Notes: generated by a model not told the origin, from the letters alone. A stretch of DNA of 64,000 nucleotides from Pseudomonas sp. MTM4 (GCF_019355055.1 NZ_CP048411.1:1-64000); one strand, 5' to 3'. Numbered from the stretch's first letter, positions 49,336 through 61,793 are shown. Translations and numbers: made by a program.

Positions 49336-50783
49336 ACACATTGATGGTTCAGGGCACCACCTCAGATGCTGGCAAGAGCACGTTGGTGACCGCGCTGTGC
49401 CGTTGGCTTCGCCGGCAAGGCGTGTCGGTCGCGCCGTTCAAGCCGCAAAACATGGCGCTCAATAGCGCTGTCACTGCCGAAGGCGGGGAAATCGGCCGCG
49501 CCCAGGCGGTCCAGGCTCAGGCCGCCGGGCTGGCGCCGCACACCGACATGAACCCGGTGCTGCTCAAGCCCAACAGCGACATCGGCGCGCAAGTGATCAT
49601 CCATGGTCGCGCCGTCAGCAACATGGACGCCGTGGCGTACCACGATTACAAACGTGTGGCGATGGATGCGGTGCTCGAATCCCATCGGCGCCTGAGTGCT
49701 GCGTATCAAGTGGTGATGGTCGAAGGTGCCGGCTCGCCTGCGGAGATCAATCTGCGCGCCAATGACATCGCCAACATGGGCTTCGCCGAGGCGGTGGATT
49801 GCCCGGTCATTCTCATTGCCGATATCGACAAGGGTGGCGTCTTTGCCCATCTGGTCGGCACGCTGGAACTGCTCAGTCAAAGCGAGCAGGCGCGGGTAAA
49901 GGGCTTTGTGATCAACCGCTTTCGCGGCGATATCGCGCTCCTGCAACCAGGCTTGGACTGGCTCGAACAGCGCACCGGCAAACCAGTGCTGGGCGTGTTG
50001 CCTTATCTGATGGATTTCCATCTGGAAGCCGAGGACGCGATCGACGTGCGCCAGTCCGCCAAAGCGGAGCAGACCTTGAGGGTGGTGGTGCCGGTGCTGC
50101 CGCGCATCAGCAATCACACCGACTTCGACCCGTTGCGCCTGCATCCTCAGGTCGATCTGCGTTTCGTCGGCCCCGGCCAGGCGATTCCGGGTGCGGACCT
50201 GATCATCCTGCCGGGCTCCAAGAGCGTCCGCGCCGATCTTGCCTGGCTGCGCGAGAACGGCTGGGAAGCTGCGATCGGTCGCCATCTGCGCTACGGCGGC
50301 AAGGTGCTTGGAATTTGTGGCGGGTTGCAGATGCTCGGTGAAAGCATCGCCGATCCCCTTGGGCTCGAAGGCGCGGCGGGGCAGAGTAATGGGCTCGGGT
50401 TGCTGGCGTTGTCGACCGAACTGGCCGCTGAGAAACAATTGCGCAACGTGCGCGGGCGATTATGTCTGGATGAGGCCGCCATCAGCGGTTACGAGATTCA
50501 CGCGGGGATCAGCAGCGGCCCGGCACTCGAGCGATCCGCCGTGCAACTCGATGACGGTCGGATGGATGGAGCTATCAGCGAGGACGGCCAGGTACTCGGC
50601 ACCTACCTGCATGGTTTGTTCGAATCCGCCACGGCCTGCGAAGCGCTATTGCGCTGGGCCGGTTTGGAAGATGCGCAGCGGGTGGATTATCACGCGCTGC
50701 GCGAACGTGACATCGAGCGCTTGGCCGACTTGGTCGAGGTGCATCTGGATGCCCGCCTGTTGCGGGGGCTTTGCGGTGTTTGA
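49332..50783 (+). CDS. cobQ: Cobyric acid synthase CobQ
   Basis: CobQ (CbiP) amidates carboxylates b, d, e and g of the corrin ring. The 483-residue protein has an N-terminal ATP-binding domain ([24 protein letters not shown]) and a C-terminal GATase domain with the Cys nucleophile in [10 protein letters not shown] and a late His in GTYLHGLF. It overlaps cobC by four bases (ATGA). Confidence 0.95.
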   Translation: MNTLMVQGTTSDAGKSTLVTALCRWLRRQGVSVAPFKPQNMALNSAVTAEGGEIGRAQAVQAQAAGLAPHTDMNPVLLKPNSDIGAQVIIHGRAVSNMDAVAYHDYKRVAMDAVLESHRRLSAAYQVVMVEGAGSPAEINLRANDIANMGFAEAVDCPVILIADIDKGGVFAHLVGTLELLSQSEQARVKGFVINRFRGDIALLQPGLDWLEQRTGKPVLGVLPYLMDFHLEAEDAIDVRQSAKAEQTLRVVVPVLPRISNHTDFDPLRLHPQVDLRFVGPGQAIPGADLIILPGSKSVRADLAWLRENGWEAAIGRHLRYGGKVLGICGGLQMLGESIADPLGLEGAAGQSNGLGLLALSTELAAEKQLRNVRGRLCLDEAAISGYEIHAGISSGPALERSAVQLDDGRMDGAISEDGQVLGTYLHGLFESATACEALLRWAGLEDAQRVDYHALRERDIERLADLVEVHLDARLLRGLCGV

Positions 50784-50787
50784 TGTT

Positions 50788-50833
50788 GTAAGCCGCCGTT
50801 GCGTGTTGAACCTCGGCCACGTTCGGCGGTTAC
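50788..50833. repeat. Inverted repeat between cobQ and cobP
   Basis: GTAAGCCGCCG and CGGCGGTTAC pair, with an inner CGTG/CACG stem, in the 91-base gap between cobQ and cobP. Following sequence (ACACCCGCCCTAC) resembles a common intergenic repeat. It could be a partial terminator or a processing site, without a T tract. Confidence 0.5.
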
Positions 50834-50874
50834 ACCCGCCCTACAAAGAATCCGACCGTTTGAGGAAAACCGGA

Positions 50875-51396
50875 ATGCTTGAACTGATTCTCGGCGGTGC
50901 CCGGTCCGGCAAGAGCCGGCTGGCCGAGCGTCTGGCCAGCGAATCTGGCTTGGCGGTCACCTACATCGCCACCAGCCAGCCGCTGGATGGCGAGATGAGC
51001 GAGCGCATCGCCCAGCACCGCGCGCGACGGCCATCGAACTGGGTACTGGTGGAGGAGCCGCTGGCGCTGGCCGTGGTGCTGCGTGAACACGCCGGCGCTG
51101 ATCGATGCCTGCTGGTGGACTGCCTGACGCTATGGCTGACCAATTTGCTGATGCTGGAGGATCCGTCGCGCCTGGCCGAAGAGCGCGACGCGCTGCTCGA
51201 ATGTCTGGCGGAGCTGCCAGGGCGCGTACTGCTGGTCAGTAACGAAACCGGATTGGGCGTGGTGCCGCTGGGTGAGCTGAGCCGGCGGTATGTGGATGAG
51301 GCCGGCTGGCTGCACCAGGCGCTGGCCGAGCGCTGTGAGCGTGTCGTTTTCACCGTAGCGGGCTTGCCCATGGTTTTGAAAGGAGGACCGCTTTGA
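50875..51396 (+). CDS. cobP: Adenosylcobinamide kinase / guanylyltransferase CobP
   Basis: CobP (CobU) phosphorylates adenosylcobinamide and converts it to the GDP form. The 173-residue protein has the P-loop [18 protein letters not shown] in the guanylylated-His region and [11 protein letters not shown]. The ATG at 50875 follows TGAGGAAAACCGG; the long in-frame extension upstream overlaps cobQ and is not family-like. It overlaps cobT by four bases. Confidence 0.94.
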   Translation: MLELILGGARSGKSRLAERLASESGLAVTYIATSQPLDGEMSERIAQHRARRPSNWVLVEEPLALAVVLREHAGADRCLLVDCLTLWLTNLLMLEDPSRLAEERDALLECLAELPGRVLLVSNETGLGVVPLGELSRRYVDEAGWLHQALAERCERVVFTVAGLPMVLKGGPL

Positions 51397-52445
51397 TCGA
51401 TCACTGGTGGCAAGCGCCTTGTCGCGTCCCGGATGAATCCGCGTGCTCGGCGGCCGTTCAGCGTGACGCGCAGTTGACCAAGCCGGCCGGCGCGCTGGGC
51501 TGCATCGAAACGCTGGCGACACAGCTCGCCGCTCTACAGGGGCGCGCGCAACCGACCCTGGGAAATATCTGGATCACTGTGTTCGCTGGCGACCATGGCG
51601 TCGCGGAGGAAGGCATATCGGCGTACCCGCAATCGGTCACCGCGCAGATGCTTGGCAACTTCGTCAGCGGCGGCGCGGCGATCAGCGTGCTTGCTCACCA
51701 GCTCGACGCGGCGCTGGAGGTCGTGGATCTGGGCACGGCAACTCCAGTCGTGCCGCTGCCCGGCGTGCACCATCTTAACCTCGGGCCGGGCACTGCTAAC
51801 TTCAGCCGCGACGCCGCCATGAGCGCCAGCACCTGCCTAAAGGCGTTGCAGGCGGGTCGCGACAGCGCCATGCGCGCGCAACAGCAGCAGGCCGAACTGT
51901 TCATCGGCGGTGAAATGGGCATCGGCAACACCACGACGGCCGCTGCTCTGGCCTGTGCTCTGTTGGCTTGCGCGCCGCATAAGCTCGCCGGTCCCGGTAC
52001 CGGTCTGAATGCTGCTGGTGTGGCACATAAATGTTCAGTAATCGAGCGGGCGCTGACGCTGCATGCCGGAAACCACGACACGCTTGGTTGGATGCAGCGA
52101 TTAGGGGGCTTCGAGCTGGCTGCTCTGACCGGTGCCTATCTGGCCTGTGCGCAGCAGGGCATCGTGGTGCTGGTGGATGGATTCATCTGCGGCGTAGCGG
52201 CGCTCTGTGCGGTGCGCTTGAATCCGGCCTGTCGCGACTGGCTGCTATTCGCTCATCGTTCGGCGGAGCCTGGGCACTTGGCGGTATTGGAAGCGCTCAA
52301 TGCACGGCCCTTGCTCGACCTCGGTCTGCGGCTGGGCGAAGGCAGTGGCGCGGCGCTGGCGGTCCCGCTATTGCGCATGGCTTGCGCGCTGCATAACGGC
52401 ATGGCCACGTTTGCTGAAGCGGCCGTCGCGGAGCGGGGCGCATGA
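51393..52445 (+). CDS. cobT: Nicotinate-nucleotide-DMB phosphoribosyltransferase CobT
   Basis: CobT (named cobU in Pseudomonas denitrificans) makes alpha-ribazole phosphate from DMB and nicotinate mononucleotide. The 350-residue protein contains [31 protein letters not shown] and [14 protein letters not shown]. The start is the TTG at 51393, inside the cobP stop; the strong AAAGGAGG immediately upstream decides it. Confidence 0.93.
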   Translation: MIDHWWQAPCRVPDESACSAAVQRDAQLTKPAGALGCIETLATQLAALQGRAQPTLGNIWITVFAGDHGVAEEGISAYPQSVTAQMLGNFVSGGAAISVLAHQLDAALEVVDLGTATPVVPLPGVHHLNLGPGTANFSRDAAMSASTCLKALQAGRDSAMRAQQQQAELFIGGEMGIGNTTTAAALACALLACAPHKLAGPGTGLNAAGVAHKCSVIERALTLHAGNHDTLGWMQRLGGFELAALTGAYLACAQQGIVVLVDGFICGVAALCAVRLNPACRDWLLFAHRSAEPGHLAVLEALNARPLLDLGLRLGEGSGAALAVPLLRMACALHNGMATFAEAAVAERGA

Positions 52446-53035
52446 ACCTTCATCTCGACATGCTGCGCCACGGCGAGACGGTTTCGGGCGGTGGTTTTCG
52501 TGGTCGACTGGATGACGAACTCACCGAGGCCGGCTGGCAACAGCTGCGCAGCGCAGTTACCGGTGCCGGGCCTTGGCAACGGATCATCAGCTCCCCGCTG
52601 CGGCGTTGTGCGCAGTTTGCCGAGGAGCTTGCTGCGCAACGCAAGCTCCCACTTGAGCTTGAACCCGACCTGCGCGAACTTGATTTCGGCGACTGGGAAG
52701 GTCGTACAGCTGCCGAGCTGATGGTCGATCAAAGCGATGCCTTGGGTCGCTTCTGGAGCGATCCCTACGGCTTCACGCCGCCCGGAGGCGAGCGGTTGAT
52801 CGAGTTCGAGGCGCGTGTGCTGACGGTGATCGAACGAATCACCGACCGTTTCGCCGGTGAGCGCATCCTCCTGATCACCCATGCCGGCGTGATGCGCCTG
52901 TTGTTGGCCGAGGCGCGTGGCTTGCCGCGCGGGCAACTGCTACAGGTCGAGGTGAGCCATGGCGGAATGTGCGGGCTGAAAACCGGCTTCGCCGACGCTA
53001 CGCTCTGGCTGGAAGAAGCATGCAGCCCTTTCTGA
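52442..53035 (+). CDS. Alpha-ribazole phosphatase
   Basis: This histidine phosphatase dephosphorylates alpha-ribazole phosphate for CobS. The 197-residue protein has the phosphoglycerate-mutase motif DMLRHGETV at the start, [12 protein letters not shown] and [10 protein letters not shown]. The family is called CobC in Salmonella, which differs from the cobC at 48343. It overlaps cobT by four bases and cobS by 16. Confidence 0.88.
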   Translation: MNLHLDMLRHGETVSGGGFRGRLDDELTEAGWQQLRSAVTGAGPWQRIISSPLRRCAQFAEELAAQRKLPLELEPDLRELDFGDWEGRTAAELMVDQSDALGRFWSDPYGFTPPGGERLIEFEARVLTVIERITDRFAGERILLITHAGVMRLLLAEARGLPRGQLLQVEVSHGGMCGLKTGFADATLWLEEACSPF

Positions 53036-53751
53036 TCGCGCTGCAGTTCCTCACCAGCCTGCCGGTGCGGCTGAGCGGCATGCCCGCGCCTCAGGTGGCT
53101 GGCCGATCGCTGCTTCATTACCCGCTGGTGGGATTGCTGCTGGGATCGATTCTCTGGCTTGGCAGTCTCGCAATCGAAGGGACAGCCGTGCCGCTGCAGG
53201 CGGCCCTGTTGCTGGCCGTCTGGGTGGCGCTTACCGGCGCGCTGCACCTCGATGGCCTGGCCGACAGTGCCGATGCCTGGCTCGGCGGTTTCGGCGATCG
53301 GGAGCGCACCCTCGCGATCATGAAAGACCCGCGCAGCGGTCCGATTGCCGTGGTGGTTCTGGTATTGCTGTTGCTGCTCAAGTTCGTCGCGCTCTGGACA
53401 CTGCTTGCCGCGGGCGAACGGATGGCTCTGCTGCTGGCACCGTTGCTCGGCCGCGGCGCATTGCTCGGATTATTCCTGACGACATCCTACGTGCGTCCCG
53501 GTGGCCTCGGTCATGCACTGGCCGAGCACCTCCCGCGCGCGTCCGTTCGTATCGTTCTGCTTGCGCTCGTGGCTTTCTGTCTGGCGCTGGGCACGAGCGG
53601 TTGGCTGGCGCTGACGGTGAGTCTCGCCATCGGCTTGTTGGCGCGTCGGGCCATGTGCCGGCGCATCGGCGGCACCACCGGCGACACGGCCGGTGCGCTG
53701 TTGGAGCTGGTGGAATGTGGCGTATTGGTCGCGCTGGCGCTAAAGGTCTGA
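53020..53751 (+). CDS. cobS: Adenosylcobinamide-GDP ribazoletransferase CobS
   Basis: CobS (cobV in P. denitrificans nomenclature) joins adenosylcobinamide-GDP and alpha-ribazole in the membrane to form cobalamin. The 243-residue protein has about six membrane segments, starts [16 protein letters not shown] and contains the acidic motif HLDGLADSADAWLGG. The ATG at 53020 overlaps the phosphatase gene; a longer frame is rejected. It ends the operon, three bases from the convergent modC stop. Confidence 0.93.
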   Translation: MQPFLIALQFLTSLPVRLSGMPAPQVAGRSLLHYPLVGLLLGSILWLGSLAIEGTAVPLQAALLLAVWVALTGALHLDGLADSADAWLGGFGDRERTLAIMKDPRSGPIAVVVLVLLLLLKFVALWTLLAAGERMALLLAPLLGRGALLGLFLTTSYVRPGGLGHALAEHLPRASVRIVLLALVAFCLALGTSGWLALTVSLAIGLLARRAMCRRIGGTTGDTAGALLELVECGVLVALALKV

Positions 53752-53754
53752 ACC

Positions 53755-54846
53755 TCAGCCAAGCAGGGCGACGGCTTTGATTTGCGTCCATAACGCTTTG
53801 CCTTCCACGACGCCAAGCTGATCCGCCGAACGGCGGGTAATGCGCGCCAGTAATGGCGTGCCTTGGGCATCCAGGCGAATCAGAACGTGCGCGGGCGTAT
53901 CGGCATCGGCGATTTGCTCGACGCGTGCCGGCAGCAAGTTGCTGATGCTAGTGCCCTCGGCGCGCTCCAGCGTCAGGCTGACGTCACGCGCGTGGACACG
54001 AAAGCGCAGGCGCTGGCCGATTGCTTCATCACGCTGCCCCACCAGTACTTCGCCGCCAGTAAACACCAAGCGTGTGAGGTGATAGGTCGGGTCATGTTCT
54101 GCAACCTGCGCCTCGATGACTACGCCTGCGTCTTCGCTGAAGGCGGTCGGCAAATCGAGGCGGGCAAGGGTTTCCTGCAGCCCGCCCTGAGCAATCGCGC
54201 GCCCATTTTCCAGCAGCACCACATGATCGGCGAGTCGCGCCACTTCGTCCGGTGAGTGGCTGACATAAAGAACGGGAATTTCCAGCTCGTCATGCAGCCG
54301 CTCCAGATACGGCAGGATTTCCTGCTTGCGTTTGAAGTCGAGCGCCGCCAGCGGTTCGTCCATCAGCAACAGTCGCGGGCTGGTCAGCAGAGCGCGGGCG
54401 ATGCCGACACGCTGCCGCTCGCCGCCCGACAGGCGTTCGGGCATGCGGTCGAGCAGGTGACCAATGCCGAGCAATTCCACTGCCTGCTCCCAGATCACGC
54501 GGCGCTTGCTTCGCGCGACACGCTTCATGCCGAATTCCAGGTTGCGCTTCACCGAAAGATGGGCGAATAGGTTGGCCTCCTGAAACACATAGCCGATAGC
54601 GCGCTGGTGCGGCGGTACGAAGCAGCCGCTGGCCGAGTCTTGCCAGCGCTCGCCGTTGATATCGATCAGCCCGGTTGCGTTGCGCTCGAGGCCGGCGATG
54701 CAACGCAGGCAACTGGTCTTGCCGGAACCTGATGGACCGAACAGCGCGGTCACGCCGCGTCCGGGTAGCTTCAGATCGACGTCTAGCCGGAAGCCGGGAT
54801 GGTCCATCCGCAGTTGTGCCTGGATGCCGCTTGATCCTTCGTTCAT
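53755..54846 (-). CDS. modC: Molybdate ABC transporter ATPase ModC
   Basis: ModC powers molybdate import. The 363-residue protein has Walker [10 protein letters not shown], signature [15 protein letters not shown], Walker B LLLMDEP and a C-terminal MOP-type regulatory domain ([15 protein letters not shown]). The ATG at 54846 overlaps the modB stop by four bases; the much longer open frame upstream runs through modB and is ignored. It converges with cobS. Confidence 0.94.
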   Translation of the reverse strand: MNEGSSGIQAQLRMDHPGFRLDVDLKLPGRGVTALFGPSGSGKTSCLRCIAGLERNATGLIDINGERWQDSASGCFVPPHQRAIGYVFQEANLFAHLSVKRNLEFGMKRVARSKRRVIWEQAVELLGIGHLLDRMPERLSGGERQRVGIARALLTSPRLLLMDEPLAALDFKRKQEILPYLERLHDELEIPVLYVSHSPDEVARLADHVVLLENGRAIAQGGLQETLARLDLPTAFSEDAGVVIEAQVAEHDPTYHLTRLVFTGGEVLVGQRDEAIGQRLRFRVHARDVSLTLERAEGTSISNLLPARVEQIADADTPAHVLIRLDAQGTPLLARITRRSADQLGVVEGKALWTQIKAVALLG

Positions 54847-55526
54847 CCACGCCATCCCTGTTTGAGGCGGCTGCTGTAAAGCACCAGTAAGACCAGAAAG
54901 GAAAACACCAGCATGCCGCCTGCCAGCCAGTGCGCTTGCGCATATTCCATAGCCTCGACGTGATCGTAGATCTGCACGGACAGCACGCGGGTTTTCTCGG
55001 GGATGTTGCCGCCGATCATCAGCACCACGCCAAATTCCCCGACGGTATGGGCGAAGCCGAGAACGCTGGCGGTGATGAATCCGGGGCGAGCGAGCGGAAG
55101 AACGACGCTGAAGAATGTATCCAGCGGCCCGGCACGCAAGGTCGCGGCGGCTTCCAATGGGCGTTCGCCGATGGCTTCGAAGGCGTTCTGCAGCGGCTGC
55201 ACGACGAAGGGCATGGAATAGAACACCGAGCCCACCACCAGTCCTGCGAAGGTAAAGGGCAGGGTGCCCAGGCCGAGACTCTGCGTCAGCTGTCCGACCG
55301 GGCCGTTCGGGCCCATAGCGACCAGCAGGTAGAAGCCCAGCACGCTTGGGGGAAGCACCAATGGCAATGCAACCACTGCGCCGATCGGCCCCTTGAGGCG
55401 CGAATGAGTACGCGCCAGCCACCAGGCGATCGGTGTGCCGATCACCAGCAACAACAGCGTGGTAATGCCGGCAAGCTTGAGTGTCAGCAGGATGGCTGCC
55501 AAGCCTGCGTCGTCCAGCGGCATCAT
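54843..55526 (-). CDS. modB: Molybdate ABC transporter permease ModB
   Basis: This 227-residue permease has five to six membrane helices and the ABC cytoplasmic loop [25 protein letters not shown]. It forms the channel for molybdate with ModC. The start is one of two adjacent Met codons (55526 or 55523), seven bases after modA. Confidence 0.94.
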   Translation of the reverse strand: MMPLDDAGLAAILLTLKLAGITTLLLLVIGTPIAWWLARTHSRLKGPIGAVVALPLVLPPSVLGFYLLVAMGPNGPVGQLTQSLGLGTLPFTFAGLVVGSVFYSMPFVVQPLQNAFEAIGERPLEAAATLRAGPLDTFFSVVLPLARPGFITASVLGFAHTVGEFGVVLMIGGNIPEKTRVLSVQIYDHVEAMEYAQAHWLAGGMLVFSFLVLLVLYSSRLKQGWRG

Positions 55527-55533
55527 GGCGGCG

Positions 55534-57112
<1,579 letters not shown>

Positions 57113-57144
57113 GTTTGGCCCTTGTGAATGCGGGCATTCTGACA

Positions 57145-57172
57145 ATCGTTATATAGATTTGTATATAGCGAA
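57145..57172. promoter_or_regulatory. ModE operator
   Basis: ATCGTTATATA-N6-TATATAGCGAA is a 28-base near-perfect palindrome matching the E. coli ModE consensus (ATCGCTATATA-N6-TATATAACGAT type, as I remember it). It sits between the modEABC start and the divergent glutathione peroxidase gene, most likely over the modE promoter. Confidence 0.92.
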
Positions 57173-57273
57173 GACGAAGCTGTTTGGAATTTGCTGCGTT
57201 GGCTGAAAAAGGCAGGCGTTGCCGGTTGGATGGCTCAGGCGTAGCGTGTGGCGACCCTGCTCGGAGGTTTGCC

Positions 57274-57822
57274 ATGAGAATTCAACTGATCGTTGCGTCC
57301 CTCGCTCTGACGCTGCTGGCCGGCAACGCGGCGGCGGATCAATGCCCGGCCTTGCTGCAGCATGAACTGCCGAAGCTGCGCTCAAAGGAAACGATCGACC
57401 TGTGCCAGCAGTTCCAGGGCAAGGCGCTGGTGGTCGTCAATACAGCCAGCTTTTGTGGTTTCGCGCCGCAATTCAAAGGTCTCGAAGTGCTCTATCAGCG
57501 ATACAAGGACGAGGGATTGGAGGTTCTAGGCGTGCCGTCCGATGATTTCTTTCAGGAGTCGGACGATGCCGCTGAGACGGCTGAAGTCTGCTACGTCAAT
57601 TACGGTGTGACCTTTCCGATGGCGCAAACTCAACCGGTGCGGGGTGGCGATGCGACGCCGCTGTTCAAGGAGCTAGCCGAGCAGGCCGGAGGCGCGCCGC
57701 GCTGGAACTTCTATAAGTACGTGGTGGATCGCAACGGCAAGGTGGTCGACTACTTTTCCAGCAAGGTCGAGCCGGACGATCCTGAGCTGATCGCTGCGGT
57801 GGAAAAGGCGTTGGGCAAGTAG
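57274..57822 (+). CDS. Glutathione peroxidase family protein, exported
   Basis: This 182-residue protein has a signal peptide ([21 protein letters not shown]) and a GPx domain: the peroxidatic Cys in [12 protein letters not shown], an ESDDAAE region, and [13 protein letters not shown]. Being Cys-based, it more likely uses thioredoxin-like reductants than glutathione. The ATG at 57274 begins the signal peptide and follows TCGGAGGTTTGCC. Confidence 0.87.
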   Translation: MRIQLIVASLALTLLAGNAAADQCPALLQHELPKLRSKETIDLCQQFQGKALVVVNTASFCGFAPQFKGLEVLYQRYKDEGLEVLGVPSDDFFQESDDAAETAEVCYVNYGVTFPMAQTQPVRGGDATPLFKELAEQAGGAPRWNFYKYVVDRNGKVVDYFSSKVEPDDPELIAAVEKALGK

Positions 57823-57836
57823 CGCGGGGGAAAGAA

Positions 57837-57858
57837 GCCCCGGCCGAGCGGCCGGGGC
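57837..57858. terminator. Hairpin between the peroxidase and porin genes
   Basis: GCCCCGGCC and GGCCGGGGC pair perfectly (9 bp) around GAGC, immediately beyond the peroxidase stop and just beyond the convergent porin stop. No T tract follows, so a bidirectional terminator is likely but not certain. Confidence 0.6.
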
Positions 57859-57867
57859 GGAGGTGCA

Positions 57868-59154
57868 TCAGAAGCGGTAGCTCAAAGCAGCACCGAAGCC
57901 GTGGGCGCTGTTTTCGTAGGTGGCGTTGTAAAGCCCTTTAGTTGGGCTCTGACTGCGAACCGTGGTGTCTTCTTCCCAAAGGTAGGAGTAAGCCAAGTCG
58001 ACAGTGACATCGTCGGTCGGATTCCAGGCCAGGCCGAAGCTTACGGCGGTGCGATCACCGGACGGAATGCGAGGCGAACGATGAGTGTTGTTGGTCGGGC
58101 TCTGGTCGAATGCCAGACCGGTACGCAGTGTCCACTCCTTGTTCAGCTTGTAAGCAGCGCCGAGAGCATAGGACCAAGTGTCATGCCAGTCCTGCTCTTC
58201 TACGATAGGCGCAAGGCTTGGCTGCAAAAGTGCAGGGATACCTTCGTTTTCGATAATGATCGATTCGAAGCGGCTCCAGCGCGTCCACATGGCGCCTGCA
58301 TAAAGGGTCCACTGGTCATCTAGATCGTGTGTAATCGACATGTCGACGGACTCGGGAGTGTCGAGGTCCAGCGAAGCATCGTATTTTCCTGAGGCTTGCA
58401 GGCCTATCGCTTCGAACTGATCGAATCCGGCACCTGACAGGCGAGTATCGCCTTCAAGCTTGTACTTGACTTTGGAGCGGTAGGTGATGCCAGCGCGAGT
58501 CTGTGGTGTGAACTCGTAGAGCAGGCCAGCATTGAAGCCCAGCGCAGTGTCATCACCTTTGACCTTGACGCGGCCGTCATTGGTGCCGGGGGTAAAGCGG
58601 CTCAGGGAGGCACTCTCCAGCTGACCATCGATGCGGTTGATGGTTGGGCCGAAGCCGATCGACAGTTTTTCGTTGAAACGATAGCTAACGGTTGGTTGCA
58701 CCGTAATTACGCGGACTTCGCTGTAATCACCGAAGTAACGGCCTTGAAAGCCGCTTTCGTAATCGCTCACCAGACCGAAGGGAACATAGACGCCTACGCC
58801 AACCGCCCATTTGTCGTCGATAGGTTTGACGTAATAGCCCATCGGCACTGCTGTGAACGGGACCATATCGCCATCGTTGCTACCGCTTGCAGGGAAGCTA
58901 CTAGTGTTCTTGATATCCGTCTTGGCATTGATCGCCGCCACGCCGAAGCTCACTTCTTCGCGCTTGAGGCGCGACATGCCGGCAGGGTTGCCGAACAGGG
59001 TGGTGGCGTCATCGGCAGAAGAGGAGCGACCGGCAAACGAGGTGCCCATGCCGCTGACGCTCTGCTCGTTAAGGGCGAAACCGGCAGCCATGGCCTGAGT
59101 GGAAAGGGCGCCCACGGCTACTGCGATCGCGGTCTTCAACCAAGTTGTTTTCAT
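57868..59154 (-). CDS. FadL/OmpP1-family outer-membrane transport protein
   Basis: This 428-residue outer-membrane protein has a signal peptide ending AMA and the FadL start AGFALNEQSVSGMGTSFAGRSS. It contains NPAGMSRL and ends in an aromatic residue (SYRF) as outer-membrane barrels do. Such porins take up long-chain fatty acids or other hydrophobic compounds, which would link to fadA and psrA; the specific ligand is not shown. Confidence 0.92.
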   Translation of the reverse strand: MKTTWLKTAIAVAVGALSTQAMAAGFALNEQSVSGMGTSFAGRSSSADDATTLFGNPAGMSRLKREEVSFGVAAINAKTDIKNTSSFPASGSNDGDMVPFTAVPMGYYVKPIDDKWAVGVGVYVPFGLVSDYESGFQGRYFGDYSEVRVITVQPTVSYRFNEKLSIGFGPTINRIDGQLESASLSRFTPGTNDGRVKVKGDDTALGFNAGLLYEFTPQTRAGITYRSKVKYKLEGDTRLSGAGFDQFEAIGLQASGKYDASLDLDTPESVDMSITHDLDDQWTLYAGAMWTRWSRFESIIIENEGIPALLQPSLAPIVEEQDWHDTWSYALGAAYKLNKEWTLRTGLAFDQSPTNNTHRSPRIPSGDRTAVSFGLAWNPTDDVTVDLAYSYLWEEDTTVRSQSPTKGLYNATYENSAHGFGAALSYRF

Positions 59155-59320
59155 TGTTGTACTCCAGAGAAAAAAGCGGCTCGGACCCTATCAAGCTTCT
59201 CTGATTCGTCGCAAACGAAAGAGTGCAATTTTTCGTAAAGCGCGATGATCGGCGGCGATAAGGGTGAATATTCAATAAAACCCGCCGGCAGATTATGACT
59301 GGTCGGCCGCTCAAGTTGCG

Positions 59321-60166
59321 TCAGGCGACTGGCCGCTGCGGATCGGTGATCCACTCGCTCCAAGAGCCTGGATAAAGTTTAGCCAGCGGATAGCCGGCGA
59401 GGCACAGGGCGAACAGGTTATGGCACGCCGTTACGCCAGAACCGCAATAGGCTACCAGGGCATCTGTCGATCGATTGGCGAGCTGCTGGCTGAAACGCGC
59501 GCGCAGCTGGTCGGCCGAGAGGAAGTGCCCGTTAGCATCGAGATTCTCGGTGAATGGCACACAGGCGGCGCCTGGAATGTGTCCGGCAACGGGATCGATC
59601 GGTTCGACTTCGCCGAGGAAACGGGGCAGGGCGCGGGCATCGATCAGGGTCAGGTTCGGCGTTTCAAGCTCGCCCGAAAGCGCCGCTGCATCGATGGTCA
59701 GGTTGTCATCGGGTTGTCCGTGGAATTCGCCTGTCGTCGACGATGGCGCATTTTGCTCCACTGGCAGACCGGCGTCGCACCAGGCTCGGTAGCCGCCGTC
59801 GAGCAGGTATACGCCGTCACGCTTACCCAGCCATGCCAGCAGCCACCAGGCACGAGCGGCGAAGGCGCCGGGGCCGTCGTCATAGAGCACGATTTCGCTG
59901 TCGTTGTTCAAGCCCAGCGCCCGGAACGTCGCGATCAAATCCTCAGGGTGCGGTAGCGGATGCCGGCCTGTTACGCCCGGTACGATTTTTCCGGACAGAT
60001 CGCGTTCGAGATCGGCATGGCGGGCGCCGGGAATATGCGCATCGGCGTAGCTGCGTCCGCCGTAATCCAGATCATCCAATGCGTAGCGGCAATCGAGGAT
60101 ACGCAGTGCAGGTTCATGCAGGCGCGCGGCCAGTTGGTCGGCGCTGATCAGTTGGGCAAGCGGCAT
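59321..60166 (-). CDS. Thiosulfate / 3-mercaptopyruvate sulfurtransferase
   Basis: This 281-residue protein has two rhodanese domains; the C-terminal one carries the active-site Cys in AYCGSGVTACHN. The CGSGVT loop is typical of 3-mercaptopyruvate sulfurtransferases (SseA type) rather than pure rhodaneses (which usually have CRKGVT). Conserved CRYALDD and WLGKRDG regions are visible. Confidence 0.88.
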   Translation of the reverse strand: MPLAQLISADQLAARLHEPALRILDCRYALDDLDYGGRSYADAHIPGARHADLERDLSGKIVPGVTGRHPLPHPEDLIATFRALGLNNDSEIVLYDDGPGAFAARAWWLLAWLGKRDGVYLLDGGYRAWCDAGLPVEQNAPSSTTGEFHGQPDDNLTIDAAALSGELETPNLTLIDARALPRFLGEVEPIDPVAGHIPGAACVPFTENLDANGHFLSADQLRARFSQQLANRSTDALVAYCGSGVTACHNLFALCLAGYPLAKLYPGSWSEWITDPQRPVA

Positions 60167-60301
60167 GGCGGGGCTCCGTTCTGAGATTCGCGAAACGTTA
60201 GCACGCGATGGATGAGCAGGGCGCGGCGTGACCTCAGCGATATATACTGCGCGCCTTTCGACCAGGCGTCCGGCCGCGAGCCGAATAACAAGGAGGGCCT
60301 A

Positions 60302-61426
60302 GTGGCCATCGAAACTCAATGGGTGCTGGATGACGCGCATCTGGCCCGTCTGTGTGGCGAGTGGCGCCAGCTGCCTTACGTGGCGGTAGATACCGAGTTC
60401 ATGCGGGTCGATACCTTTTACCCGATTGCGGCGCTTTTGCAGGTTGGCGACGGGCGTTGCGCCTACCTGATCGACCCGCTGCGGATCAGCGATTGGAGTG
60501 CATTTGCCGGGCTGCTGGAAGACCCGGCCGTGGTGAAGGTCCTGCATGCCTGCAGTGAAGACCTGGAAGTGTTTTGGCGCCTGACCAACAGTTTGCCGAA
60601 CCCGCTGTTCGATACGCAGCTCGCCGCCGGCTACCTGAATATCGGTTTCTCCATGGGTTATTCGCGCCTGGTGCAGAGCGTGTTGAACATCGAGCTGCCC
60701 AAGGGCGAAACGCGCTCCGACTGGCTCCAGCGGCCACTGAGTGAGATGCAGATTCGCTACGCCGCCGAAGATGCGCAGCATCTGGCCGAGCTGTACGAGG
60801 CGCTGCAGCCGAGGCTGTCCGAGGAAAAACGCGCCTGGGTGCTTGAAGACGGTTCCGAGCTGGTTGCCAATCTGCAGCGCGAAACGGACCCTGATGAAGC
60901 CTATCGCGACGTCAAGCAGGCCTGGCGTCTCAAACCGCGACAGCTCGCGGTGTTGCGTGTACTGACCGCTTGGCGAGAGCGTGAGGCGCGAGCGCGCAAT
61001 CAGCCGCGCAATCGGGTGTTGCGTGAGCACAGCTTGTGGCCGCTGGCACGTACCCAGCCGGCCGATCTTGTAAGTCTCGCGCGTATCGACGATATGCATC
61101 CGCGCACCGTGCGTCAGGATGGCGAAACCTTGCTGGAGCTCATCCGCGTCGGCGCCGCCGCGCCTGAGCAGGATTGGCCGGGGCCGCTGCCGGAGCCGCT
61201 GCCTCTGGAGGTATCGGGGCTGTTGAAAAAGCTTCGTGCGGTGGGTCAGCGCGAAGCCCAGGCGCTTGATATCGCCCCTGAACTAATGCTGCGCAAGAAG
61301 GTGCTCGAAGCCTTGTTGAAGAGCGGCTATCCGGATGGTCCCTATGAATTGCCTGATTCGTTGCGCGGTTGGCGTCGTGAACGCATGGGCCAAGCCCTTC
61401 TCGATGTGCTGGAAGTGAAGTCATGA
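60302..61426 (+). CDS. rnd: Ribonuclease D
   Basis: RNase D is a 3' exonuclease that trims tRNA precursors. The 374-residue protein has the DEDD exonuclease motif [19 protein letters not shown] with further acidic residues ([12 protein letters not shown]) and an HRDC domain towards the C-terminus. The start is the GTG at 60302, with AAGGAGGGCC immediately upstream. It overlaps ycgL by four bases. Confidence 0.93.
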   Translation: MAIETQWVLDDAHLARLCGEWRQLPYVAVDTEFMRVDTFYPIAALLQVGDGRCAYLIDPLRISDWSAFAGLLEDPAVVKVLHACSEDLEVFWRLTNSLPNPLFDTQLAAGYLNIGFSMGYSRLVQSVLNIELPKGETRSDWLQRPLSEMQIRYAAEDAQHLAELYEALQPRLSEEKRAWVLEDGSELVANLQRETDPDEAYRDVKQAWRLKPRQLAVLRVLTAWREREARARNQPRNRVLREHSLWPLARTQPADLVSLARIDDMHPRTVRQDGETLLELIRVGAAAPEQDWPGPLPEPLPLEVSGLLKKLRAVGQREAQALDIAPELMLRKKVLEALLKSGYPDGPYELPDSLRGWRRERMGQALLDVLEVKS

Positions 61427-61716
61427 AACGCATCTGTTCTATATATAGAAGCCCCCGCAAGAACGAAATGTACCTGTACGTCGAGCGTAGCGAGGCGCTG
61501 GCGCGTGTGCCGGAAGCCTTGCTGGCTGCCTTCGGCCCGCCGCAGCATGCGTTCGATATCGTCCTGACCCCCGAGCGCAAGCTGGCCCGGGAAGATATTG
61601 CAACGGTGCTCGATAACCTGGAAAAACAGGGTTACCACCTGCAGATGCCGCCGCCGGAAGAGGAATACATCGAGCACCTGCCCGAAGAGTTGCTGCGCCG
61701 CAACGATCCCGTTTAA
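61423..61716 (+). CDS. YcgL domain protein
   Basis: This 97-residue protein matches the YcgL family ([19 protein letters not shown]..., [23 protein letters not shown]). Its function is not known; its coupling to rnd (ATGA overlap) suggests an RNA-related role. Confidence 0.9.
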   Translation: MKRICSIYRSPRKNEMYLYVERSEALARVPEALLAAFGPPQHAFDIVLTPERKLAREDIATVLDNLEKQGYHLQMPPPEEEYIEHLPEELLRRNDPV

Positions 61717-61793
61717 GCCGGCACGCGTGCCCGAGCTTGGCCAGTCGCATCGCAATGGCTAGACTCGCGCCTTTATTCGAGATGGCAAATTCC

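Noticed and set aside
54847-55422. ModB-ModC fusion suggested by a 555-codon frame
   Set aside because: modB is in a different frame with clear permease sequence and overlaps modC by ATGA; the extended modC frame is an antiparallel-free shadow of modB.
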